A DNA stretch of 64,000 nucleotides from CAWDCV01 sp963728125 (GTDB taxonomy: Bacteria > Actinomycetota > Actinomycetes > CAWDCV01): positions 1 through 64,000 of the forward strand of contig CAVSIZ010000018.1 of NCBI GenBank assembly GCA_963728125.1, written 5' to 3'. Of the stretch, positions 9,221-17,377 are shown piece after piece (the stretch's first letter is position 1; the number at the start of each line of letters is the position of its first letter). The notes below the pieces were generated by a model. It had not been told where the DNA came from and made no database searches. It worked only from the letters and a program-made list of their open reading frames with translations. The translations under genes were made by a program, and so were the position numbers.

Positions 9221-9919
9221 ATGAACGACCGGATGGTCTGGATCGACTGCGAGATGACCGGCCTCGACCTGGAGCACGATGCCCTCGTCGAGATTGCAGT
9301 CCTCGTCACCGACAGTGAATTGAACGTGATCGGCGACGGTGTCGACCTCATCATCCAGCCCCCCGCCGAAGCGCTGGACCACATGCCGGACATCGTCCGG
9401 TCCATGCACACCTCGTCGGGCCTGCTCGAGGCCCTCGAGACCGGACAGGGCATCCCGCTCAGCGACGCCGAAGACCAAGTTCTCGCCTACGTACGCGAGC
9501 AGGTGCCGGATCCACGCAAGGCACCCCTCGCGGGCAACACTGTCTACACCGATCGCGCATTCCTCGCGCGGGACATGCCGACCCTCGAATCGCACCTGCA
9601 CTACCGCATCATCGACGTCTCGAGCATCAAGGAATTGGCGCGGCGGTGGTACCCGCGGGCGTACTTCGCCAGCCCACCCAAGTACGGCGGTCACCGGGCT
9701 CTCGCCGACATCAGGGACAGCATTGCGGAGCTGCGGTACTACCGCTCCGCGGTGTTCGTGGCGCCGCCAGGTCCGGATACGGCGACGGCTCGCGAGATCG
9801 CCGCGCAGTACGGCGTACCGCAGGCCGATCCCACCGAACCCGCCCCGCCAGGCACGGTGGCAGAGGCGGCCGTCGAAGCGCAGGCCGTGGAAGCTGTTCG
9901 AGAGACCGGCACCGGATAG
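9221..9919 (+). CDS. orn: Oligoribonuclease (3'-5' exoribonuclease, DEDDh)
   Basis: The product has 232 residues starting MNDRMVWIDCEMTGLD. The DEDDh residues are visible: D and E in WIDCEMTGLD, an Asp in the second motif (TVYTDRAFLARDMP), and the H...D of motif III in KYGGHRALADIRDSI. The enzyme degrades 2-5 nt RNAs and c-di-GMP-derived pGpG. The C-terminal ~45 residues, rich in Ala, Pro and Glu, extend beyond the usual ~180-residue core. It stands alone before tRNA-His. Confidence 0.95.
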   Translation: MNDRMVWIDCEMTGLDLEHDALVEIAVLVTDSELNVIGDGVDLIIQPPAEALDHMPDIVRSMHTSSGLLEALETGQGIPLSDAEDQVLAYVREQVPDPRKAPLAGNTVYTDRAFLARDMPTLESHLHYRIIDVSSIKELARRWYPRAYFASPPKYGGHRALADIRDSIAELRYYRSAVFVAPPGPDTATAREIAAQYGVPQADPTEPAPPGTVAEAAVEAQAVEAVRETGTG

Positions 9920-9962
9920 CTACACTCGTCGTGCCGCGTGTGGCTACACGTAGGCACGTCTT

Positions 9963-10039
9963 GGTGGGTGTAGCTCAGCAGGTAGAGCACTGGGTTGTGG
10001 TCCCAGGTGTCGCGGGTTCAAGTCCCGTCACTCACCCCA
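9963..10039 (+). tRNA. tRNA-His (anticodon GTG), CCA encoded
   Basis: G-1 is encoded at 9963 and faces the discriminator C at 10036, the histidine identity pair. Acceptor GTGGGTG (9964-9970) pairs with CACTCAC (10029-10035) including one G-T. The anticodon loop is TTGTGGT. CCA lies at 10037-10039. The last 8 nt overlap the stop codon end of the convergent MarR gene. Confidence 0.95.
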
Positions 10040-10517
10040 TGGCGCGGGCGACACGACGCTCGTCGTCCTCGACCAGGATCGCGGTCAGTCGCCGCAGCGT
10101 GTCGATGAGCACCGCTCTTTCGTCGTACGGCATGCGGACTATCTCGCACAGCCGACCGGGAACGGACTCGGCCGCGTCGCGCAGGCGTACGCCCGCCTCG
10201 GTCAGACCGATCTCGACCGACCGTTCGTCCTCGACGCGGCGGCGACGGGTAACGAAGCCGGCACTCTCGAGCCGCTTCAGCAGCGGCGAGAGTGTCCCGG
10301 AGTCCAAGAGCAGTCGGCGGCCCAGTTGATTGACAGTAATCGTGCCCTCCTCCCAGAGCACCAGCATCACGAGGTACTGCGGGTAGGTGAGGTTGAGGTC
10401 GTCAAGCAGGCCGCGGTAACGGCCGGTCATAGCGCGCGACGCGGTGTAGAGCGCGAAGCACAGTTGGTCGTCGATCAGCAAGCTCGCGGTGCGAGGCTGT
10501 GACGCAGTCATCTCCAC
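10032..10517 (-). CDS. ohrR: MarR-family regulator, OhrR-like organic peroxide sensor
   Basis: The protein has 161 residues with a winged helix at about residues 50-115: LTYPQYLVMLVLWEEG, then QLGRRLLLDSGTLSPLLKRLE and the wing RRRVEDERSVEIGL. The N-terminal motif DQLCFALYTASR matches OhrR, in which this Cys is oxidised by organic hydroperoxides and releases DNA; Tyr residues that hydrogen-bond the Cys thiolate in OhrR are also present (ALYTAS, TYPQY). OhrR normally represses a neighbouring ohr peroxidase gene, but none is seen here, so its target must be elsewhere. Its stop codon lies within the 3' end of tRNA-His. Confidence 0.85.
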   Translation of the reverse strand: MEMTASQPRTASLLIDDQLCFALYTASRAMTGRYRGLLDDLNLTYPQYLVMLVLWEEGTITVNQLGRRLLLDSGTLSPLLKRLESAGFVTRRRRVEDERSVEIGLTEAGVRLRDAAESVPGRLCEIVRMPYDERAVLIDTLRRLTAILVEDDERRVARAMG

Positions 10518-10610
10518 ACGGTAGCCGCCGGTAGTGGTGTCGGCGACGCTTGTGCGCGGCGGTCGGCCACAGGTGCGGGACGGGAGCTCCTGCTACGCTC
10601 GTCGATCGAA

Positions 10611-10683
10611 GCGCCGCTAGCTCAATTGGCAGAGCAGCGGACTCTTAATCCGCGGGTTCGGGGTTCAAGTCCCTGGCGGCGCA
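10611..10683 (+). tRNA. tRNA-Lys (anticodon CTT)
   Basis: Acceptor GCGCCGC (10611-10617) pairs with GCGGCGC (10676-10682), the discriminator is A, the anticodon stem GCGGA/TCCGC closes loop CTCTTAA, and the T arm contains TTCAAGT. CCA is not encoded. Confidence 0.96.
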
Positions 10684-10701
10684 CCCGCTATGAAGCCGAC
10701 G

Positions 10702-12888
10702 TCACGGGCTCGTCAGGATGACGAGTTGTTGGGTCGCTCGGGTCATCGCGACATAGCGATCGACTGCTCCCTCGATGCCCGTGCCGAACGTTTCCGGGTC
10801 GATGAGGATCACCAGGTCGAACTCGAGCCCCTTCGACATTTCCGGGGTGAGCCACCGGACGCGCGACATCGCGCGGAACGTGTCAGATGCGAGGTCAGTG
10901 ATGCCGATGACGCAGGCGACCCCGTCGGCATGCGTGGCAAGCCAGGTGTCGAGGATCGAGTCCAGGTCCGCGACAGATCCGCGGACGACGGGCAGGCCGC
11001 TGCTGCGGACTGAGGTCGGAACGTTGACCTCCGGCAGCGCCGCGCGGATGATCGGCTCGGCTTCGGCCATGACCTCTTCCGGCGTCCGGTAGTTGATGGT
11101 CAGGGACGCCAGGGTGATCCGGTCGAGTCCGACCCGCTCCAGCCGTTCCTGCCACGACTCGGTGAACCCGTGCCTGGCTTGGGCACGGTCCCCGACGATG
11201 GTGAAGCTCCGGGACGGGCAGCGCAGCAACAGCATCTGCCACTCGGCGTCGGTCAGCTCCTGCGCCTCATCCACCACGACGTGCGCGAACGGCCCGGCGA
11301 GCAGGTCCGGGTCGGGTGCGGGCTGCGCGGCCTGGTCGACCAAAGAATCGCGCAGGTCCTGCCCGCGCAGCATCGACATCACCTGCATCTCGGAGTCGTC
11401 GGTCGCCACCAGGTGCTCGACCACCCGGTCCATCTCTTCGCGTTCGCCCGCGAGGGCCAGCTCCTTCCGCCGCCGGCGTCGTGACGCCTCCGGGTCGCCG
11501 AGCCGCTGCCGTGCCGCGTCCAGAAGCGGCAGGTCCGACACCGTCCAGGCCTGGGCGTCCTCGCGCTGAAGCGCGCGAACGTCATCAGGACTGAGCCAGG
11601 GAGCACAGGCGCGCAGGTAGGCGGGCACCGACCATAAGTCCCCGACGAGGTCAGCCGCGTCGATCAGCGGCCACGCTCTGGTGAGGGCTCTACGCAGTTC
11701 TGCGTTCCGCAGGAGCGACCTGCGGACCAACTCAGCCGGTGCTGCGCCATCAACGACGTCTACGGTGCGGGCCTCGTGCTTGTCCATGAGGATCGTGACG
11801 AGCTCATCCCAGATCCGCTCGCGCGCCTCGTTGTGCGGAGTACCAGGTTCTACTGCGTCGAACGCCTCGGCCCAATCGGCGGCGCTCAGCCAGATGTCGG
11901 ACCAGGGGGTCTCGACCGTCATTCCCGCGATGGGCGGCTCCTCGTAGATCTTGACCGCCGGCTCGATCGCCTTCACCAGGCCTGCGGACGACTTCAGCCG
12001 GGCCACGGTCGGGTCGGCCTCGAACGCTGCTGCTGCTCCCTCGGCGACGAGATCACGCAACGTGCAGGTCTGCACGCCTTCCTCTCCCAGGCTGGGGAGC
12101 ACGTCGGCGACGTAGGCCAGGTAGGGATGGTGCGGGCCGACGAACAGCACGCCGCCGCGGCGGTGACCGAGGCGAGGGTCGGAGTACAGGAGATAGGCCG
12201 AGCGGTGCAAGGCCACCACGGTCTTCCCCGTTCCCGGACCGCCGTCGACGACGAGCGCGCCGCGGGAACTCGCGCGGATGATGGCGTCCTGGTCGGCTTG
12301 GATGGTGGCGAGCACGTCGCGCATCCGGGCCGACCGGCTGCCGCCCAGGCTGGCGATGAAAGCTGACTGATCGTCGAGCGCGGCGTGCCCCTCGAGACCG
12401 TCTGGGGTGAACACCTCATCCCAGTAGTCGCTGACCCGGCCGCGGGTCCAGCGATACCTGCGTCGGCTCGCGAGACCCATCGGGTTCGCATGGGTCGCTG
12501 CGAAGAAGGGTTCAGCAGCCGGTGAACGCCAATCGACCAGCAACCGACGACCAGACCTGTCCGTCAGGCCAAGTCGGCCGACATACACGGGCTCAGGATC
12601 ATCCACGTCAACCATGCGTCCGAGGCACAGATCTAGACCGAAACGACGCAGGACGCGTAGCCGAGCGGTGAGCCGGTGGACCTCCAAGTCCCGGTCCATC
12701 GCTTCCTGGCCGACGCCGCCGGGCGCCGCACGCTCCACCTCGAGACGGTCGACCAGGTCGCTGATCGATTCCGCGAGGGTGTCCGCGATAGCCACAAACT
12801 GCCGCTCGTCGCCGGCAATCGATGCCGGGTCCGCTTTGGGTGCGAGACGGTCAGGGAGGTCGAACGCGCTGGTCGCCAGCGGGTGCAC
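10702..12888 (-). CDS. helR: HelR/HelD-type RNA polymerase recycling helicase-like ATPase
   Basis: The product has 728 residues from the GTG at 12888, which has GGAG 8 nt upstream; an upstream in-frame TTG falls inside the regulatory repeat and is unlikely. It is a UvrD/SF1-like protein: Walker A GGPGTGKT near residue 216, Walker B VVVDEAQE near 535, motif III GDRAQARHG, motif V SKGLEFDLVI and motif VI VAMTRATQQLV. HelD-family proteins enter the RNA polymerase channels and release nucleic acid; the HelR branch displaces rifamycins and confers tolerance. The inverted repeat 56 bp upstream is the element linked to that regulon, which supports the HelR assignment over a DNA-repair helicase. It is a single-gene unit between tRNA-Lys and an ABC operon. 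Confidence 0.85.
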   Translation of the reverse strand: MHPLATSAFDLPDRLAPKADPASIAGDERQFVAIADTLAESISDLVDRLEVERAAPGGVGQEAMDRDLEVHRLTARLRVLRRFGLDLCLGRMVDVDDPEPVYVGRLGLTDRSGRRLLVDWRSPAAEPFFAATHANPMGLASRRRYRWTRGRVSDYWDEVFTPDGLEGHAALDDQSAFIASLGGSRSARMRDVLATIQADQDAIIRASSRGALVVDGGPGTGKTVVALHRSAYLLYSDPRLGHRRGGVLFVGPHHPYLAYVADVLPSLGEEGVQTCTLRDLVAEGAAAAFEADPTVARLKSSAGLVKAIEPAVKIYEEPPIAGMTVETPWSDIWLSAADWAEAFDAVEPGTPHNEARERIWDELVTILMDKHEARTVDVVDGAAPAELVRRSLLRNAELRRALTRAWPLIDAADLVGDLWSVPAYLRACAPWLSPDDVRALQREDAQAWTVSDLPLLDAARQRLGDPEASRRRRRKELALAGEREEMDRVVEHLVATDDSEMQVMSMLRGQDLRDSLVDQAAQPAPDPDLLAGPFAHVVVDEAQELTDAEWQMLLLRCPSRSFTIVGDRAQARHGFTESWQERLERVGLDRITLASLTINYRTPEEVMAEAEPIIRAALPEVNVPTSVRSSGLPVVRGSVADLDSILDTWLATHADGVACVIGITDLASDTFRAMSRVRWLTPEMSKGLEFDLVILIDPETFGTGIEGAVDRYVAMTRATQQLVILTSP

Positions 12889-12904
12889 GTGATCAGCTCC
12901 GATG

Positions 12905-12924
12905 CGGGTCGTTCGTACGACCCG
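12905..12924. repeat. Inverted repeat in the helR leader
   Basis: Arms CGGGTCGT (12905-12912) and ACGACCCG (12917-12924) are perfect complements around TCGT. The right arm sequence occurs again at 12937-12944, touching the 19-bp repeat. It lies 17 bp upstream of the helR start, so it could be an operator or an mRNA leader hairpin. Confidence 0.5.
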
Positions 12925-12943
12925 GGATTCTGTTGCACGACCC

Positions 12944-12962
12944 GGGTCTTGCGGCAAGACCC
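12944..12962. promoter_or_regulatory. Rifamycin-associated element (RAE)-like 19-bp inverted repeat upstream of helR
   Basis: GGGTCTTGC-G-GCAAGACCC is a perfect 9+1+9 palindrome. The core CTTGCGGCAAG and the 19-bp length match the rifamycin-associated element known upstream of rifamycin-inactivating and helR genes in actinomycetes. On the minus strand TTGCCG inside the repeat could serve as a -35, with CAGAAT as a weak -10 about 19 nt further toward helR. The element match is seen directly; regulation by rifamycin is from the known regulon. Confidence 0.8.
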
Positions 12963-12985
12963 CCTGGCCGCTATACGTTGAGAAT

Positions 12986-13013
12986 GGAAAGGAGTGAGGA
13001 CTCCTTTCCTTTT
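12986..13013. terminator. Hairpin terminator between ABC operon and helR
   Basis: A 10-bp perfect stem (GGAAAGGAGT / ACTCCTTTCC) with loop GAGG is followed on the plus strand by TTTT. Read leftward it follows the end of the amino-acid ABC operon (stop at 13042), though the tail there is only ATTCTC. It probably insulates helR from read-through. Confidence 0.6.
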
Positions 13014-13041
13014 GTGTGTGCGCTGGTGCGCGCCGTGGCTG

Positions 13042-13787
<746 letters not shown>

Positions 13788-13788
<1 letters not shown>

Positions 13789-14636
13789 TACGCATTGCCC
13801 TGTGCATGCTGTCGAGCGAGCGCGCGCTGGAGGACGTGATCGGTCCAGCGCGTCAAGGGCACCGTAAGGATGAGGAAGAGCACCGCGGCAACAACGTACG
13901 GCGTGTAGTTGAACGTGCGGGAACTTTCGATCTGGGCAGCCCGGATTGCATCGACAGCCCCCAGGACGGAAATCAAACCGGTGTCCTTGAGCAGCGCGAC
14001 AAAGTCATTGAGCAGCGGCGGCAGCACCCGACGGATCGCCTGCGGCAGCACGACGTGTCGCAGCGTCTGCCGCTGCGACAAGCCCAGCGAGCGCGCCGCG
14101 GCCCGCTGACTGGGATTGACACCGAGGATGCCCGCGCGGAACACCTCTGCGACGTAGGCGCTGTAGGTCAGCACCACGGCGGCACCGCCCAGCAGCACAA
14201 CATTCGAGGTAACGCCGGTAAGGCCAAGCGCCGGCACGCCGAATCCGACCAGCAGGATGACGAGCAGCAGCGGGACACCGCGGAACACGTCGACATACAC
14301 CGTCGCCAGCAAGCGGAACGGAGCTAGCGCGGGCGCACGGGACGTCCGCGCCAGCGCCAGCAGCAAGCCAAGCACTGCGATCACGACGGAGCAGACGGCC
14401 GTGAGCAGCACGTTCAGCCGAAGACCTTCGAGGATGGGTGGCACGACCTCGACGCCGTACCTCACGTTGAAGAAGGTCGCTTGCACGACCGGCCACCCCG
14501 GCGCCAGGACGATCGCAGCAACCAGGCTGCCCAGCACGACAACCGAGGACAGGGCGGCCACGGCGGTCCGCCGCCGTGCTTGCGCCTGGCGGACGGCCCG
14601 CCGGCGCAGTTCCAGTGGGCTCGGAGCCGGGCTGCT
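13788..14636 (-). CDS. Polar amino-acid ABC transporter, permease
   Basis: The start is set at the TTG at 14636 (282 residues, start LSSPAPSPLELRRRA), because this N-terminal motif is conserved in the subfamily and because the reading frame further upstream overlaps the binding-protein gene. About five or six hydrophobic segments are visible after a basic N-terminus. The EAA-type loop that docks on the ATPase reads EVFRAGILGVNPSQRAAARSLGLS. A single permease of this kind acts as a homodimer. The gene sits between the binding protein (10-bp gap) and the ATPase (1-nt overlap). Confidence 0.88.
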
Positions 14637-14646
14637 CAAGCGGCGG

Positions 14647-15507
14647 TCATTCCAGCGTCGGTGCGCCGCCTTGGTCGAGCCATTCCTGTTGCAGCTCCTC
14701 CAGCGTTCCGTCCGAGCGCAGCGCATCGACTGCGTCGGTCACACATCCGGTGATCGGACTTCCCTTCTCCAGCAGCAAACCGAACTCCTCGGGGTTCTCC
14801 CCGGGGTCCGGCAACTGCCCGACGAGCACGCCGCCCTCGACCTCGACGTTGGCGAGATAGAAACCGGTGGGCAGGTCGACGACGAATCCGTCGATCTGCT
14901 TGTTCTTCAACGCCGCAACTCCGGCCGCGTTGTCATTGAACACCGAGGGACTCGCCGCCGGCTGGATCTGTTCCTCGATGGCGTCCAGCGAGGTGGTTCC
15001 GACCGCCGCACCAAATCGCGCGTTCGCCAGCTCGGCAAGGCTGGTCGCCCCGTCGATCGGGCTACCCGCGTACGAGACGACCACCTGCGACACGGTGTAG
15101 TACCCCGACGAGAAGTCGACGGCCTGCTTGCGCTCGTCGCTGATGGAGAACTGCTGCAGGTTGAAGTCGAAGTCCTTGGGTCCGGGGGCGATCGCCGAAT
15201 CGAAGGTGGTACGGACCCACGTCACGTCGCTGTCCTCGTAGCCGAGCTGCTCCGCGACCGCGTAGGCAACGGCGGCCTCGAAGCCCTGCTTGCTCTCGGG
15301 GTCGTCGTCGAGCACCCAGGGCGGGAACGCAGGCTCGCCCGTGGCGATGGTCAGCGTTCCTTCGGACGCGGTCTCGAGGTCACCGGCGGGGCAGGACGAG
15401 TCGCCAGAAGCCGCCCCATCGTCGGAGTCCGACGAGGTGCCGCAGGCGACGAGCAGGATGGCGGCCGCCGCAGCGGCCGCGCTGGAGAGGATCCGTCCGA
15501 CCGGCAT
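14647..15507 (-). CDS. Polar amino-acid ABC transporter, substrate-binding lipoprotein
   Basis: From the ATG at 15507 the product has 286 residues with a signal peptide ending ILLVACGTSS, a good lipobox. The SBP family 3 fold follows, with TLTIATGEPAFPPWV at the start of the mature domain, GFEAAVAYAVAEQLG, and DGFVVDLPTGFYL in lobe 2. The upstream in-frame extension of 35 residues is rejected because it would bury the signal peptide. It is the first gene of the importer and should bind a polar amino acid outside the membrane. The start is preceded by TATCCT at 6 nt, so it may be leaderless. Confidence 0.92.
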   Translation of the reverse strand: MPVGRILSSAAAAAAAILLVACGTSSDSDDGAASGDSSCPAGDLETASEGTLTIATGEPAFPPWVLDDDPESKQGFEAAVAYAVAEQLGYEDSDVTWVRTTFDSAIAPGPKDFDFNLQQFSISDERKQAVDFSSGYYTVSQVVVSYAGSPIDGATSLAELANARFGAAVGTTSLDAIEEQIQPAASPSVFNDNAAGVAALKNKQIDGFVVDLPTGFYLANVEVEGGVLVGQLPDPGENPEEFGLLLEKGSPITGCVTDAVDALRSDGTLEELQQEWLDQGGAPTLE

Positions 15508-15610
15508 GGAGGCAGGATAGGAGGCCGGGCACCGCGTCTCATGGCGCAACGCGCCCACGTGACCCGATGCGCGGTACGTGAGGGCCGCGGCAGGTGGCAG
15601 GGTGGCCCGC

Positions 15611-16156
15611 ATGACCCGGGTTCCACCGCAGAACTACTCGCCGCTGTGGGCGGACGACACGCGTCAAGCGCCCCCGCTGGTTGGCGACGAGCGCGACATC
15701 CTGACAGCGTTCCTCGACTGGCACCGCGAGACGCTCGAGCTGAAGTGCAGTGGCGTTTCTGCTGATCGCCTCTCCGAGATGACCATTCCGCCGTCCACCC
15801 TGAGCCTGCACGGCCTGCTCCGTCATCTGGCGGGAGTGGAGCGGTGGTGGTTCCACATCCAGTTTGCCGGTGAGGACCTGCCGCTTCTGTACTACACCGA
15901 CGATGACCCCGACCAGGACTTCGAGGGCCTTGACGGCGATGTCCAAGCGGATCTCGCGGTGTGGCGCGAGGAGTGCCAGCGCTCCCGGGACATCGTGGCG
16001 CGCGCCAGCTCACTCGACGAGACCGGCATCAAGCAGGCCACTGGGGAGCAGATCTCGCTGCGGCGCATCCTCGTCGGCATGATCGCGGAGTACGCCCGGC
16101 ACAACGGTCACGCCGACCTGCTACGCGAGCGCATCGACGGTGCCACGGGCACGTGA
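15611..16156 (+). CDS. DinB-like protein (DUF664 / mycothiol-dependent transferase fold)
   Basis: The protein has 181 residues. The DinB four-helix fold is recognised from the N-terminal aromatic segment, LDWHRETLELKCSG, LHGLLRHLAGVERWWF (metal His), and AEYARHNGHADLLRERIDG (two further His). These three His positions match the metal site of DinB/YfiT proteins. In actinobacteria many DUF664 members are thought to be mycothiol-dependent, but substrates are usually unknown. It is divergent from the ABC operon. CAGGGT sits 7 nt before the ATG, again like a leaderless promoter. Confidence 0.8.
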   Translation: MTRVPPQNYSPLWADDTRQAPPLVGDERDILTAFLDWHRETLELKCSGVSADRLSEMTIPPSTLSLHGLLRHLAGVERWWFHIQFAGEDLPLLYYTDDDPDQDFEGLDGDVQADLAVWREECQRSRDIVARASSLDETGIKQATGEQISLRRILVGMIAEYARHNGHADLLRERIDGATGT

Positions 16157-16162
16157 CACCGC

Positions 16163-17345
16163 TTAGGGCGTCGACAGCGGGGACAGCCCCACGTCAGCGG
16201 CGCCCCGGCTCGAGACCACGGTGGTCGTTCGATCCCATGCCTCCTGCAGCCGTTCCATCGACGCAGCCGAGTCGGCCGCCCGCAAGGCGGCGGCGACGTC
16301 GAGAACTCGAGCGGGATACGGGTCGGTCACAAGCAGCGGTGCGTACCCGGCTGCGGTGGCACGAAAGCGTCCGTCCGGCTGCTCGGTGAAGCCGAACCGG
16401 ACAAGCAACCCCTCGCGCAGCGGCTCGCCCGGGGTGGCGTGAGCGGCGACCAGATTGCCGAGCCCGTACACCAGCCACTCGCCATCGACCTGCTCGACGG
16501 GCTGCACGACGTGTGCGTGGTGCCCGAGGACGAGGTCGATGTCAGGTGACGCGAGCAGCCTCGGGCCGAGGGTCAGTTGCTCGGCGTTGGGGTCCTGGTC
16601 GAACTCCGTCCCCCAGTGCACGGCGACGACGACGATCTCGGCACCCTGCTGCCGCGCAAGCTGAGCGTCAGCCAAGGATCCGCGGCTCGTCGATGAGGTT
16701 GCTTCGCCAGGTCTCACCGCCAGGAAAGGGAATCCCGTTGAAGCCAAACGTGTACGACAGCAGCGCCAGGCGGACCGAGCCAGCTGCTGCGGCGACGTCG
16801 AGAATGACGGTTCTCGCGCCCTCCTGGGCGGTGCGTGCGCTCCCGGTGTGCTCTAGGCCGGCAGCATCCAACGCGTCGAGGGTGCGATCGACGCCGGCCG
16901 CACCCTGATCGAAGGTGTGATTCGAGGCGGTCGTGCATGCGTCGTAGCCGGTGGCCACCAGGGCGGACAGAATCTGCGGGGGGCCGGAGAACGTGGGATA
17001 GCCCTCGTACGGCCCATCCGGGGCCGCCAACGGGGTCTCGAGATGACACACCGCGACGTCGGCCGACTCGACGATCGGACGGATCGCCGCCAGCTGCGGA
17101 GCGAAGTCCAGGGCGTCCTGCCCGGTGGCCTCGGCGTCCTGACGCGCCTGCTCCCACAGCGGCTCGTGCAGAAGCACGTCGCCCGTGGCCACCAGCGTGA
17201 TCGATCGCGGAGCCGGCGCAGGAGGAGGCGTGCTTACCGACGCATCGGGTGCAGCTGTCAGCGGCGCCTCGGACGGACCCGTCGGTAGCTCGCGCCATCC
17301 GCAGCCGGCAGCGAGTACCGCTACGCAGGCCAGCGCAGGCGGCAC
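16163..17345 (-). pseudogene. CapA/PGA-synthesis-like metallophosphatase lipoprotein, interrupted by one +1 frame change
   Basis: The first 225 codons (GTG at 17345) encode a lipoprotein signal ending VLAAGCGW, a Pro-rich linker, and the N-terminal half of a CapA domain with VATGDVLLHE and TASNHTFDQG. The reading then hits TGA at about 16668. Removing one base at 16671-16675 (CTTGGCTGAC) continues the domain without loss: LADAQLARQQGAE, VHWGTEFDQ, GHHAHVVQPVE and the C-terminus to 16163. All metal-binding motifs are therefore intact across the break. Either a sequencing error or a recent inactivation; programmed shifting at CTT is a remote third option. CapA-type proteins act outside the membrane on cell-surface polymers; the substrate here is unknown. 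Confidence 0.8.
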
Positions 17346-17377
17346 GGCGACGCGACAGCACGGTCCTCAGTGTGCCG

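Noticed and set aside
10702..12957. helR start at the TTG inside the 19-bp repeat (position 12957)
   Set aside because: It would translate the regulatory repeat, has no ribosome site, and the GTG at 12888 has GGAG 8 nt upstream.
14257..15765. 502-codon frame on the plus strand across the amino-acid transporter genes
   Set aside because: The opposite strand holds complete permease and binding-protein genes; the frame has no domain and low-complexity composition.
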